Shown here: piece after piece, positions 8,590-16,860 of the stretch
How the letters are laid out: every line of letters starts with the position of its first letter
Position numbering within the stretch: the stretch's first letter is position 1
Assembly (NCBI GenBank): GCA_030753265.1
Contig: JASMCQ010000044.1
Coordinates: 1 to 49,037, forward strand
Length of the DNA stretch: 49,037 nucleotides
DNA from: Dehalococcoidia bacterium
GTDB lineage: Bacteria; Chloroflexota; Dehalococcoidia; UBA3495
Direction of reading: 5' to 3'
Program-made: the position numbers and the translations under genes
The notes under the pieces: model-generated
The model's database searches: none
The model's input: the letters and a program-made list of their open reading frames with translations, nothing else
Told to the model about the DNA's origin: nothing

Positions 8590-8946
8590 GTGGCATTTCA
8601 GGACAGAGATCTAACGTGCGTAGAGTGCAATCAAAGTTTCGTGTTTACGGCTGACGACCAGCAGTACCACGCGGACAAGGGGTATACAAACGAGCCCAAG
8701 CGTTGCCCATCTTGCCGGCAGGCCCGGCGCGCCAACCGCGGCTTTGACGGCGGCGGATTCGGCGGCGGCGGGTTCGGCGGCGGCCGGCGGGAGATGCATC
8801 CCGCGGTTTGCGCCGAGTGCGGCAAGGACACCGAAGTACCGTTCCGCCCCACTGGCGAGCGGCCGGTTTATTGCAGCGACTGCTACCGGCAGCAAAGCCC
8901 TCGCGGCGGCAGTGGCGGCGGCGGCGGCCGGTCGTACCAGTTCTAG
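8590..8946 (+). CDS. Small zinc-ribbon protein with Gly-rich linker
   Basis: A 118-residue protein with two Cys4 zinc sites: C10/C13 with C39/C42, and C74/C77 with C95/C98. Between them lies a Gly/Phe-rich linker (residues 51-66), and the tail is Gly-rich ending in RSYQF. The first ribbon (DLTCVECNQSFVFTADDQ) matches the zinc-ribbon family found in many environmental bacteria, and the second resembles the CxxC-x17-CxxC ribbon often fused to it. Gly-rich linkers of this kind suggest nucleic-acid binding, which is inference. The GTG start has AAGGAG six bases upstream. The gene is monocistronic, bounded by a candidate promoter and a clear terminator. Confidence 0.85.
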   Translation: MAFQDRDLTCVECNQSFVFTADDQQYHADKGYTNEPKRCPSCRQARRANRGFDGGGFGGGGFGGGRREMHPAVCAECGKDTEVPFRPTGERPVYCSDCYRQQSPRGGSGGGGGRSYQF

Positions 8947-8960
8947 GCGCTAGCTAAGCA

Positions 8961-8986
8961 GGGGGCCGTCTCAGACGGCCCCCTTT
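8961..8986 (+). terminator. Rho-independent terminator after the zinc-ribbon gene
   Basis: A perfect 10-bp stem, GGGGGCCGTC and GACGGCCCCC with loop TCA, followed by TTT, starts 14 bases after the stop codon. Confidence 0.8.
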
Positions 8987-9109
8987 AACGTCCGGCGTTC
9001 TCCCCGAACCTGCAGCGGCCCATCCTCCACACCCCCGGTATTTCCGGGTCCGCCTCAAGGTCTTCATCTAGCCTCGCGCCGTGGATTGTCGCGTTTCCCG
9101 TGCCGGGGG

Positions 9110-9817
9110 CTAGCACTCGAATACGTCTATGAACTGGCCGGTCATGTCCCTCGGGGCTCTGGCCGCCAGGAACAGGGCCGCCTCGGCGATTTCCTCCGGA
9201 GTGCTCCACTCGGTGCCCCCGTCTGGATGGGACTCCCTCGCCATATCCGTGTCCACCCACCCCGGATTGATGCCGTTGACTCGAATCCCGTGGGGTCGCA
9301 AGGAGCGGGCCAGGGAGGCGGTGTAACCAACTACCCCCCATTTGCTGGCATTGTAGGGGCCGGCGTTCCCATCCGCCGTGCGGCCCGAGGACGAGCCTAT
9401 GTTAATGATGACGCCCTTGCCCGCGGCCATCATGTGGGGGATCACGGCGTGGCAGCAGAGGAAGACCCCTCGCAGGTTGATCGTCATCATGGCATCCCAT
9501 TGCTCTACCGTGGTCGACCATACCGGGGTGTCGGGGGTGTGGACGCCGGCGTTGTTGACCAGGATGTCGATCTGCCCCCACGCCGACATCACCCGGCCCA
9601 CGGCCTCGACGACCTGATCGTCGCGAGCAACGTCGAGGGCGAAGGCCCTGGCGTCTCCCCCCGAGGCGACGATTTCGGCGGTAACGCTCTCCCGCCTGGC
9701 CTCGGTACGGCCCGTCACGGCGACCCGAGCCCCCTCTCGCGCGAATTCCAGCGCGATGGACCGGCCGATCCCTCGCCCGGCTCCGGTGATAAGAGCAACC
9801 TTGCCTGTAAGGTCCAT
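9110..9817 (-). CDS. Short-chain dehydrogenase/reductase (SDR)
   Basis: A 235-residue classical SDR, NAD(P)H-dependent alcohol/ketone oxidoreductase of the FabG-like type. The Rossmann glycine motif TGAGRGIG is at residues 11-18, NNAG at 88-91, catalytic Asn at 114, Ser in INIGSSSG (about 142-144) and the Y155-x3-K159 pair in YNASK. I chose the ATG at 9817, with GGGAGG seven bases upstream, over an in-frame start 36 codons earlier that adds only a basic, low-complexity stretch. The C terminus ends DMTGQFIDVFEC, where FabG-like enzymes usually carry a TGQ-x-I/L-x-VDGG motif; here the final glycines are replaced. Substrate unknown; no operon partner. Confidence 0.9.
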   Translation of the reverse strand: MDLTGKVALITGAGRGIGRSIALEFAREGARVAVTGRTEARRESVTAEIVASGGDARAFALDVARDDQVVEAVGRVMSAWGQIDILVNNAGVHTPDTPVWSTTVEQWDAMMTINLRGVFLCCHAVIPHMMAAGKGVIINIGSSSGRTADGNAGPYNASKWGVVGYTASLARSLRPHGIRVNGINPGWVDTDMARESHPDGGTEWSTPEEIAEAALFLAARAPRDMTGQFIDVFEC

Positions 9818-10197
9818 GGGCGCCTCCCGCGTGCGACCCGGCCGGCTAATGCGGCGGCCGGTCCGGCCTGTCCTCGTTGTCGCTGTGTAAAGACGCTGTA
9901 GGGACTGGCTGACCTCGGCCTTCACCCCAGGTGCCGGCGACGGGTAGTTTTGGCGCCTGGAGAGGGACCCCTAACCTTCTCCCTTCGCATTGGGGGAAGG
10001 AACCGGCCTGTTCCCGCGAGGTCGAGGGGGTGAATTCCGGCGCATCCCCGAGACCGCCCGAGTTGGGCCGGTCGGACTCGCCTGGTCAGCGGGCTTTGCT
10101 CCCGCCGCGGTCTTGGGGTAGCCGGCTTGAGATCATCCGCGCACTCGCCGCCGATGACCGGCGTGGGTGGCCTACTGCAAAGCTATGGGAAGCGCTT
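9818..10197. other. Intergenic region, no gene seen
   Basis: Contains a degenerate copy (about 9967-10035) of the CCCTCACCC...GGGTGAGGG palindromic repeat described at 15.1 and 19.1 kb. No credible reading frame or RNA gene. Confidence 0.4.
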
Positions 10198-10541
10198 CTA
10201 CAGGGCCTCGTCGCCCTGTTCCCCAGGACGAACCCGGATGGCGTTCGACACGGGAAACACAAAGATCTTCCCGTCGCCGATGTGTCCCGTTCGGGCGTTA
10301 TCCATGATGGTGTCGATAGTCTTTTGGGTGTCGGCGTCGCTGACCACCAGCTCGAGCTTCACCTTGGCCAGCATGTCCACCACGTAGGTCCCCACGCCCC
10401 GGGGCCCACCGACAACCACTCCCTTTTGCGCCCCCCGTCCGGTAACGTGAGCTACGTTCAAGCCCACCACCCTAATTCAGACAGAGCGTCCTTTACGGGG
10501 GCCAGTTTTTCCGGCCGGATGATAGCTTCGATCTTGTTCAT
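10198..10541 (-). pseudogene. Nitrogen regulatory protein P-II gene, broken by a one-base frameshift
   Basis: Starting at ATG 10541 (GAGGAG seven bases upstream) the gene reads MNKIEAIIRPEKLAPVKDAL then SELG, exactly as in P-II proteins, but then meets a stop. In the next frame, from 10470, it continues VVGLNVAHVTGRGAQKG through the T-loop and C-terminal signature TGHIGDGKIFVFPV to the end RPGEQGDEAL. One base (a G in the GGGTGGTGGG run, about 10468-10475) is missing between the frames; restoring it gives a normal 114-residue P-II. The T-loop lacks the usual uridylylated Tyr. Either a recent pseudogene or a sequencing/assembly error in a G-rich run. No amt gene is adjacent, unlike the second P-II near 46 kb. 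Confidence 0.88.
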
Positions 10542-10887
10542 GAATTTCTCCTCGGCAGTGTGCGGGATGCCCGCCAAACGCTTCAGGTCGCGTTTCGGCC
10601 CTGCCTACCCGCGATGATATCGGCTATGGGTTCGCTCTGTATCCATCATAGCCCATTTCCCTGCCGTCTGCCCTCAATGGTTCTTCGGGGAGCACCATCA
10701 GACTCCAGGCACGGAACCGGTCCCGCTACTCCTACCCGGCACGCCGGCGACGACGCTCCGGCCCTCGGCGGCATTCTCGAGATGTGGTTCGCCAAAACCG
10801 GCGCCGATCCTGCCGGATGATTGCCGCCACCGGAGCCGGTGGTCTTGAGACAGTTGCCCGACGCGGCCGGCGGACCGACTGCCGGTT
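10542..10887. other. Intergenic region upstream of the P-II remnant, no gene seen
   Basis: Only short, unconvincing frames on both strands. It presumably holds the P-II promoter; no GTTAC-type box like that of amtB is visible. Confidence 0.4.
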
Positions 10888-11021
10888 CTAGTACTCAGTC
10901 AACCTAAATCTGCGAATTGTCATTCTGAGCGAAGCGAAGAATCTCAGCGTAACAATGAGATTCTTCGTCTCTCTGGTCCTCAGAATGACATCCTGCCAAA
11001 ACCAAGTTGACTGAGTACTAG
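10888..11021. mobile_element. MITE-like element with perfect 16-bp terminal inverted repeats
   Basis: A 134-bp element: CTAGTACTCAGTCAAC at 10888-10903 and its exact reverse complement at 11006-11021. The interior is also palindromic: GTCATTCTGAG pairs with CTCAGAATGAC, and CGAAGAATCTCA with TGAGATTCTTCG, so the whole can fold into one long hairpin. Both ends carry TA, compatible with a TA target duplication as in Tc1/mariner/IS630-type MITEs. No coding capacity. Its right end overlaps the last codon of the neighbouring cytidylyltransferase gene and provides its TAG stop. Confidence 0.8.
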
Positions 11022-11428
11022 CAGCCTCTTTCCGTGACCCGGCGGAGAATTTCCGTGGTTGAAATACCGCCGGTGTAGGGCACCGTGCGAAGAATCCCCA
11101 TGTCGCCGGGCACCTTGTGGCTGTGCTCCAGTTGCTCACGGGTGTAGTCATCCCCGTGCACCACCAGGTGAATGTCGTGCTCGTCGATCCAGGCACGGTC
11201 GATGATCCACGGGGCGTTGGGAAGCACCTCGTCCACCCACTGGCAACCGGCCACAGAGGCGATGCGCTCTTCCATCGTGAGTATGGGTGTTCTCTTGTTG
11301 GTCTCCGCCACGTCGTCGGCGTGGATACCCACCACCAGGTAATCTCCCAGGGCCCGGGCTTGCTTCAAGAATGCAACGTGACCGTAGTGGAAGAGGTCGG
11401 CCACCATATCTGCGTAGACACGTATCAT
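11018..11428 (-). CDS. Cytidylyltransferase-like protein (phospho-alcohol : CTP)
   Basis: A 136-residue nucleotidyltransferase of the glycerol-3-phosphate / ethanolamine-phosphate cytidylyltransferase family, making a CDP-alcohol from CTP. The HxGH signature lies in DLFHYGHVAFL (H14-Y-G-H17), and the second signature is present as GGISTTEILRRV near the C terminus. Length is normal for single-domain members. The TAG stop lies within the terminal repeat of a MITE, so the original C terminus may have been a few residues different. It follows the LicD-like gene by 53 bases on the same strand. This suggests that the CDP-alcohol made here is the donor for that transferase; the particular alcohol (glycerol, ethanolamine, choline or other) cannot be told. 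Confidence 0.88.
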   Translation of the reverse strand: MIRVYADMVADLFHYGHVAFLKQARALGDYLVVGIHADDVAETNKRTPILTMEERIASVAGCQWVDEVLPNAPWIIDRAWIDEHDIHLVVHGDDYTREQLEHSHKVPGDMGILRTVPYTGGISTTEILRRVTERGC

Positions 11429-11481
11429 CGAATCGTCACATTTTACCTTTGTCCTGGGTCAGGCGCTGGATGGCGGCGGCC

Positions 11482-12345
11482 TCATTCCGATACAAATGCG
11501 AAATGACGGGCGGAGCCGGATACAGGATTTGGCCGGTGAATATAGGTGCCGCCCGGAGCCATCTTCTCCTCGTAGAGCACTTCCTCGTAATCGCCATAGC
11601 TGATGATGACGGAGTAAACGTCGCTGCCGGGCAGGTAGAACCGGGCGTAGCCCTTCTTGTCGGTGCGGTAGCGGCCGACTCGGGCGACCATGACCTCGGC
11701 ACCGGAAACAGGGTTGTCCTCAACGTCGAGGACCCTGATTTTGCCGGCGCGCCATTGAAAGAGGTTGTTGACGAGGAACTGCATGAACTTGCTGCCGTGG
11801 CCGGGAATGAGGGCCTCCGGAACCATTAGGACCACGTCTCTCTCAAACGCGTATCTCTTTGGGGTCGTCCATTCCGGACCGTACTTGAGACGAAGGTATT
11901 CCTCGGGCGGATCTGGCACGAGGAAACTCTCGCCGAGGAAGTCGATCTCTCTTAGCTCGGTGAACAGCCTGGCGGGCATCCTGAGTCCGGGAAAGTGAAA
12001 TATGTCGCCGCCAATGACCCGGTAGCAAGTCCAGTCCAGCCTTATTGACGACCTAATCATGCACATGGCGACTGAGTGTTCGCCGTGTTCAACCCTGACG
12101 AAATACCCGACATCCCTGAAGCTGTCGACAACCGGGCCGATCGCCTCCTCGGTGAGCCCATTAACCCCAAGTATGGAGCCCAGGTCCAGGTCGTCATCCC
12201 ACGGAATGATTCTCTGTTCCCGAACCGCACCGAGGCAGGTGCCCTGCCGCAGAAACACGACCACGCCGTGGCGGCCCATGATCTGCTTGGCTTCCTTCAG
12301 CATCACCTCGGCGGTGGCCGAATCCACCGGCTCCGGCGCGACCAT
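11482..12345 (-). CDS. LicD-family phosphotransferase with C-terminal Ig-like/carboxypeptidase-regulatory domain
   Basis: A 287-residue protein. Residues about 10-200 match the LicD/fukutin nucleotidyltransferase fold: GTCLGAVREQRIIPWDDDLDLG contains the catalytic acidic cluster D50-D52 and D54, and EEYLRLKYGPEW is the typical distal motif. Such enzymes transfer phosphocholine-like groups from CDP-alcohols to glycans or teichoic acids. Residues 203-287 (IRVLDVEDNPVSGAEV onwards) form a beta-sandwich resembling a carboxypeptidase regulatory-like domain, unusual in this family. I chose ATG 12345 (GGAG seven bases upstream); an ATG at 12477 would add 44 low-complexity residues without a clear ribosome site. 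It is upstream of the cytidylyltransferase, a matched donor-acceptor pair. Confidence 0.82.
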   Translation of the reverse strand: MVAPEPVDSATAEVMLKEAKQIMGRHGVVVFLRQGTCLGAVREQRIIPWDDDLDLGSILGVNGLTEEAIGPVVDSFRDVGYFVRVEHGEHSVAMCMIRSSIRLDWTCYRVIGGDIFHFPGLRMPARLFTELREIDFLGESFLVPDPPEEYLRLKYGPEWTTPKRYAFERDVVLMVPEALIPGHGSKFMQFLVNNLFQWRAGKIRVLDVEDNPVSGAEVMVARVGRYRTDKKGYARFYLPGSDVYSVIISYGDYEEVLYEEKMAPGGTYIHRPNPVSGSARHFAFVSE

Positions 12346-12842
12346 CGATTTCTCCAGGCTCGCCTCGTCCGCTCCACTACCCGTAGCCAAATTTGCTCCT
12401 TTTCCGGCCAAGCCGGTTGCCGCTAGATTCCAGAGGGGAACGGCCTCGGATGCAGCTGACCTGCCGGGTTCGGGCATGGCCCGGCTCAGGCCCGTCCGGA
12501 GTTAAGCCGGCCGTTCAAAGCGGTGCAGTCAAGCCTCCAACCGGTTTGCTTGAGGCTCGTCACAATTCACCACGGCTGGATCAATTGTCCGGGATAGTAT
12601 AATCCTTCTGACAAGAACCCGCCGATGGCCACACCAGAAAAGCCCGAGGTCGGTGCAAAGCGCTACGCAACGCGTCGCCGGCTAGACGACAAGATAGGAG
12701 GGTCAATGTGATACGGCAAGAAAGAGGAGGTGAAACGATACGGTGGGCAAGAGGAATTCAAGAAGCAACAGCAGGCGGCAACGATGCAGAGACGACGAGG
12801 ACCGCGCCGGGTCGTAGGGTGATGGGCTTGGCCTGGTCTCCT
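12346..12842. other. Intergenic region, no supported gene
   Basis: If the longer LicD start were used, its first 44 codons would fall here. Several AGGAGG-like motifs around 12690-12735 precede only 28-50 codon frames on the plus strand that I cannot support. Confidence 0.35.
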
Positions 12843-13079
12843 CTACGCGTAGGTGAATATTTCTACGGCGTTGGAGCTTGACGGCGCCGGGGAGGTCCAC
12901 GATTGCCAGATTGGATTGTTCCTCGTGCCGCTTATTGGCTCGTGGAGGCTACCGTTTCGGCACGTGAGGTGGTAGAGGCCGTCCTGGTCGCGGCCCAAGG
13001 CCAGATACAGCCCGGCTCCGCACTCGGCGCAACGATGGGTCAAGACGAGCCGTTGGCCTTCCGGATATCTAACTCGCAT
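12843..13079 (-). CDS. Small Cys-containing hypothetical protein
   Basis: A 78-residue protein beginning MRVRYPEGQRLVL, with CAECGAGLYLAL and HLTCRNG about 20 residues apart. This looks like a zinc ribbon that has lost its fourth Cys (CRNG instead of CxxC). The ATG at 13079 has GGAGG seven bases upstream, better than the in-frame start ten codons earlier, and this supports it as real. The last 25 residues are Ser/Pro-rich and unremarkable. It stands alone between two long non-coding stretches. Function unknown; could also be a decaying gene. Confidence 0.45.
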   Translation of the reverse strand: MRVRYPEGQRLVLTHRCAECGAGLYLALGRDQDGLYHLTCRNGSLHEPISGTRNNPIWQSWTSPAPSSSNAVEIFTYA

Positions 13080-13821
13080 CAGCAGCCTCCGCTGTTCGAT
13101 AGATTGCATTCGCGTTTCGGGCGGCCCAAGATAGGGACGGCAAGGAGCGGCAAAGCGAGGAATTCCAAAGTGAGAAGCGAATCTACGAGTGCCCTACCCG
13201 GGTCCAGGCACTCACGTACGACCTCCAATCGGCCGCAGCCTATAACCCCAGCATGGCGGATCGAGACCCCGGTGGGCACGGTGTCAGCACCCAGCTTGGC
13301 CGGGTGCACAACCAGCAAGAGGAACGATAACTTGGTGCTTCAGACCGCCGATTGTACCTGGGGGAGCGAGAAGCCGGTATTGGTGGCCGGTATTGGTGAT
13401 TGATAAAATGGCTCTAGGCGGTAGATTGCGCCAATATATTGCTGGAGCTGTCAAATGACAACCAGGCTGTTGCTAGCGGCGGCGCGTGAGGGACCTGGAT
13501 GCCCGGAAGCCGTTGACCGAGCAGTGGGGCTGGGCCATGACCTGGGCAATTCGGAAGGCGAAATCGACGGGTTAAAGCCGCAGAGTTAGTGCGCGGCCAG
13601 GCTGGCGGTCCGAGGCCAACGGGCCTTACCGGCACGGGTGGACATGCGGGCGCTCACCGGTTCTCCCGCTGCCGGTGGCTGGGTTGATACCGCCTAGCAT
13701 TGGGAGAACCGCCCCTACGCATGCATTGGCAGGCGGGACGCCGGACGGGCTCGAACGACTGCGGTGCTATCGAATGGCTGGGTGGAAGGGAGTTCCAGTA
13801 AGATTTGCCGGGAACTCCACC
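13080..13821. other. Intergenic region, no supported gene
   Basis: About 740 bases with only short frames on both strands that lack motifs or ribosome sites. A 13-bp unit GCCGGTATTGGTG is repeated twice head to tail at 13373-13398. Confidence 0.4.
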
Positions 13822-14937
13822 TCAGTCCCGGGAGGGCAACACCACCGTGGCCCCGCCGCGGATGGTCCGCTCCCCGCGCTGGTCGTATCCCCAGAGTTCC
13901 AGGTCCACCAGCGGCTGGCCGGCCTCACGCCGCTTCCCGCTGACGGTGCCTTTCAGCCAATGGGTGTCGCCGTTGAGGTTGTGGCGGCGTACCTCGCCCC
14001 AGAACGATTTGATCAGGCCGTCGTCACCTATCCAGTTGGTGACCACCTGGCACAGCCAGGATACCCGCTGGGGGCCGTAATCGTAGGCCTCCGGCACACC
14101 GACGCGGCGGGCAAACTCGGACTCCCAGTGCACCCGCTCGGGGACGTCCGGGATGCCGGCGTCGTTGGGGATGAAGGCGCCGGGATGCTTCTTGTAGAAG
14201 TCCACCGCCACCTTGTGGGCGTAGACGAAGGGGTTGAATCCCCAGCCAATCTTCCAGGCGATGTTGTCGGTGACCCGCAGGGGACCCTTCACCACATGGG
14301 GCACCTCCTGGTCCACCTCCACGTCCTCCCAGTAGCGAGGCTCGGCCCCCCGCACCTCCTCTTTGTCGTAGTCGGCGAAGATCTTGTCGATCTCCTCCGG
14401 CGTGTAAGTGGCCGCCTTCAGCTCATGGTACTTGCCCTTGTCCTGGGCCGCATCCCGCTCCGTCCGCATGGACCATTGCCGGAGCTTGCCGATTGGCTGA
14501 CCATCCGGGGTGGTGAAGGTGTAGGTGAACTCTTGGAGAATGGCGGGACCGGCGAACCTGGTCTGCTTTGGCGTGAGGCCACTTGGCGTAACCGTGGCCC
14601 TGATGCCGGTTCCCGCCCGGAGGGGGCCCTCCATCTCGAAGGATGCGCCGGACCACATTCCATGGACGCCGGCCAGTCCCCGTGGCGCGCCGATCCCTTC
14701 GCAGCTGAAGAGGAAGGTCGGTGGGGCCACCTGGCTGCCCCAGCGAGTCCCCTTCGCATAATCTTCGTCGCTGAACAGGGGGTTGGTGTCCCCTATGCCG
14801 TAGGCGAAGTGGGCGATCGTGTCGACGGTGGCGTTGCGGTTGAAGGGGTTCTTAACGGGCAGGGGCTTGCCCAGAAACTGGCGCAGGCGGTCCAGTTCCT
14901 TCTCAGTAATCTTGGGGAACTCATTCTGTTCGGCCAC
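13822..14937 (-). CDS. MaoC/FAS1-like hot-dog dehydratase (acyl-CoA hydratase family)
   Basis: A 371-residue protein made of two hot-dog domains, as in FAS1-like/mesaconyl-type dehydratases and MaoC family hydratases that act on enoyl- or hydroxyacyl-CoA. The N-terminal domain contains FAYGIGDTNPLFSDEDYA (about residues 38-55) and APPTFLFS, typical hydratase motifs; the C-terminal domain starts near RYWEDVEVDQEVP and contains VTNWIGDDGLI. I chose GTG at 14937 with GGAGGTG seven bases upstream, because the family domain starts right after (AEQNEFPKIT); an in-frame start 112 codons upstream runs through repeat-rich sequence. The gene stands alone in a catabolic neighbourhood. Substrate unknown. 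Confidence 0.85.
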   Translation of the reverse strand: MAEQNEFPKITEKELDRLRQFLGKPLPVKNPFNRNATVDTIAHFAYGIGDTNPLFSDEDYAKGTRWGSQVAPPTFLFSCEGIGAPRGLAGVHGMWSGASFEMEGPLRAGTGIRATVTPSGLTPKQTRFAGPAILQEFTYTFTTPDGQPIGKLRQWSMRTERDAAQDKGKYHELKAATYTPEEIDKIFADYDKEEVRGAEPRYWEDVEVDQEVPHVVKGPLRVTDNIAWKIGWGFNPFVYAHKVAVDFYKKHPGAFIPNDAGIPDVPERVHWESEFARRVGVPEAYDYGPQRVSWLCQVVTNWIGDDGLIKSFWGEVRRHNLNGDTHWLKGTVSGKRREAGQPLVDLELWGYDQRGERTIRGGATVVLPSRD

Positions 14938-15069
14938 GCTGGCACCTCCGTTGGGAATGGGTCCGCCTCGCCGGGCGGCCTTCCAGCCTGAAATCGATGG
15001 CTCCACTGCTGGGCGCCGCCCGGCGGCAAGCCCCATTGTATGTCCGGGCTTGAGCCGGGTCAACCGCAG

Positions 15070-15138
15070 GCCCTCACCCAGCCCAGGCTGCGCCAGGGCA
15101 TCCCTCTCCCTGAGGGAGAGGATACGAGGGTGAGGGCC
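15070..15138. repeat. Palindromic intergenic repeat (CCCTCACCC family)
   Basis: Outer arms CCCTCACCC and GGGTGAGGG, inner arms CCTCTCCC and GGGAGAGG. A second clear copy is at 19096-19155 and degenerate copies at about 9967-10035 and 24729-24796. All are between genes. The rest of 14938-15317 shows no gene. Confidence 0.75.
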
Positions 15139-15317
15139 CCCCTCGCTACCGGTCAAACGCAATCTCACGAAGCGAAAAGATGGTTTCGCGATCTCGACCG
15201 GATGTTGACGGCGCATGCCGGTGATACTACGATGGCCTTTGTCGGGGACCGCACTCCGCTTGGGGCCAGGCATTTCGAAATGGGCAAACCCGGCTAAAAC
15301 TCGAAGGAGCGCTGAAC

Positions 15318-16334
15318 ATGTCCATCCGTGTAGCCGCCATCGGCGTATCCCACTGGCACTCGCTGTATGATTTCGCCTACCTGCACCTCCTCTCCGGGAT
15401 GGACGATGTCCAGCTGGTGGGCTTCCACGATGACGATCCGGGGATCGTAGAGCATCGAGCCGGGGAGATTGGCGGCAACATCCCCACCTTCACCGACCAC
15501 ATGCGGATGCTCTCCCAAGTCAAACCCGACTTCGTGCTGGCCCTGGGCAGGCACGATACAATGGCGCAATTCGCCCTCGACTTGCTGGATAGCCGCATCC
15601 CTTTCGTCATGGAGAAGCCCATGAGCTACAGTGCGCGGCAGCTACGCGGCGTCGTGGAGAAGGCGGAGGCCACCGGCGGGTTCGCGGCGGTCCCGCTCAG
15701 CATGCGCTACCACCCGATCGTCGTGACGGCAAGGAAGTTCATCGAAGAGGGCACCTACGGCCCCATGACCCAGTTCTCCTCTCGGATGAACTCCGCCAGC
15801 TCGGACCGGTACCCGGAACGGAGGTGCGGGTGGATGCTGGACCCGGCGGTGGCCAACGGTGGCTGCCTGCGCAACCTCGGCTCTCACGGCTTGGACGCTT
15901 TTGTACACCTGACCGGTGAAGGCGAAGATATCGAGGTCACCGGCGCTCAACTGAGCTGGAGCACCCGCGGGCAGCGGGTGGAAGATTATGCATCGGTGCT
16001 GCTCCGGTCGAAGAAAGGAGTGCTGGGAACCGTCGAGACCGGAAACGGGTTTCCCAGGCTCGGCAGAGATTGGGCGTGGATGGTCGCGTTTCGGGATGCC
16101 ATCCTCACCTACAACAAGGACGGCGTCCTCAGGCTGAATACCGGCGAAGCCGAAGAAGTCCTGCCCTCGGAGCCGCCGGGAAATGGCCCGGCCATCTCCT
16201 TGCGAGAGACCATGGCCGCCGCCGCCCGGGGCGATGGGCCGCCCACCAGCGCCCATGACTGCTACCGGGCGGTCCGGCTGATCGACCTGGCCTATATCGC
16301 CGCCGGTAATCCCTACGGGACGGCGGAGGTTTAA
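15318..16334 (+). CDS. Gfo/Idh/MocA-family oxidoreductase
   Basis: A 338-residue NAD(P)-dependent oxidoreductase of the sugar/inositol dehydrogenase superfamily. The N-terminal Rossmann strand is VAAIGVSHWHSLYDF, which deviates from GxGxxG, as in a subset of the family. The characteristic EKP motif follows in VMEKPMSYS (about residue 98), and the C-terminal alpha/beta domain contains GGCLRNLGSHGLDAFVHL with the conserved His. GGAG lies eight bases before the ATG. Length is normal. It is the only plus-strand gene in this catabolic block. Likely acts on a sugar or sugar acid, consistent with a mandelate-racemase-type enolase nearby, but no specific substrate can be named. Confidence 0.88.
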   Translation: MSIRVAAIGVSHWHSLYDFAYLHLLSGMDDVQLVGFHDDDPGIVEHRAGEIGGNIPTFTDHMRMLSQVKPDFVLALGRHDTMAQFALDLLDSRIPFVMEKPMSYSARQLRGVVEKAEATGGFAAVPLSMRYHPIVVTARKFIEEGTYGPMTQFSSRMNSASSDRYPERRCGWMLDPAVANGGCLRNLGSHGLDAFVHLTGEGEDIEVTGAQLSWSTRGQRVEDYASVLLRSKKGVLGTVETGNGFPRLGRDWAWMVAFRDAILTYNKDGVLRLNTGEAEEVLPSEPPGNGPAISLRETMAAAARGDGPPTSAHDCYRAVRLIDLAYIAAGNPYGTAEV

Positions 16335-16424
16335 CATTTCCGGAGATGGCCCCGGCAATTCGATCCCAATAATCGGCGGCAAGGCGGATATCAGGCAGCC
16401 CGACCCCGCTCGAAGTTTCTCGCG

Positions 16425-16793
16425 TTAGATCGCGGCACTGATCTTTGGGTGGGCGAGAATGACCCTCACGTGGGGGAATAGGGCAATGTCTGCCTCCCCA
16501 TCCCACCAGAGATGAGCGTCGATCTCGTTTCTTGGACGCGCCCGCCCGTGATGGGCACTTATCAAGAACACCACGTGTTCCTGGCTCCTGCTGCGGTGAG
16601 TGAACACCAACTCAATCTTGTCGGCGCGCAGCCCGGTTTCCTCGTACAGTTCCCGAGCGACCGCGCTGATTGGGAGTTCCCCGGGCTGTATTCCACCACC
16701 CGGCAATGAATACCGGTCGCGGCCCCGATCCGTTACCAGCAGAACCTTTCCATTTTTGGTCACCACGCCCGTCGCTCGGGGTCGTAGAGGCAT
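16425..16793 (-). CDS. Nudix hydrolase
   Basis: A 122-residue Nudix protein. The box G-x5-E-x7-REL-x-EE-x-G-L is perfect at residues 33-55 (GGIQPGE...REL...EETGL), so it should hydrolyse a nucleoside diphosphate derivative with Mg2+. The N-terminal strand RATGVVTKNGKVLLV is typical. ATG start has GGAGA six bases upstream. It is separated from the EamA transporter gene by 67 bases on the same strand and may be cotranscribed. Substrate cannot be inferred. Confidence 0.9.
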   Translation of the reverse strand: MPLRPRATGVVTKNGKVLLVTDRGRDRYSLPGGGIQPGELPISAVARELYEETGLRADKIELVFTHRSRSQEHVVFLISAHHGRARPRNEIDAHLWWDGEADIALFPHVRVILAHPKISAAI

Positions 16794-16860
16794 GACATCT
16801 CCGATGGCCGTGAGTAGGCGTCCTCGATACCGGCCTATCCCAGAGGCCCCACGGCCTCAT

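Noticed and set aside
12625..12850. Short frames with strong AGGAGG motifs
   Set aside because: Under 60 codons, no domain, competing frames; ribosome-site-like motifs occur by chance in purine-rich sequence.
13675..14991. A 438-codon plus-strand frame
   Set aside because: Antisense to the MaoC-like gene.
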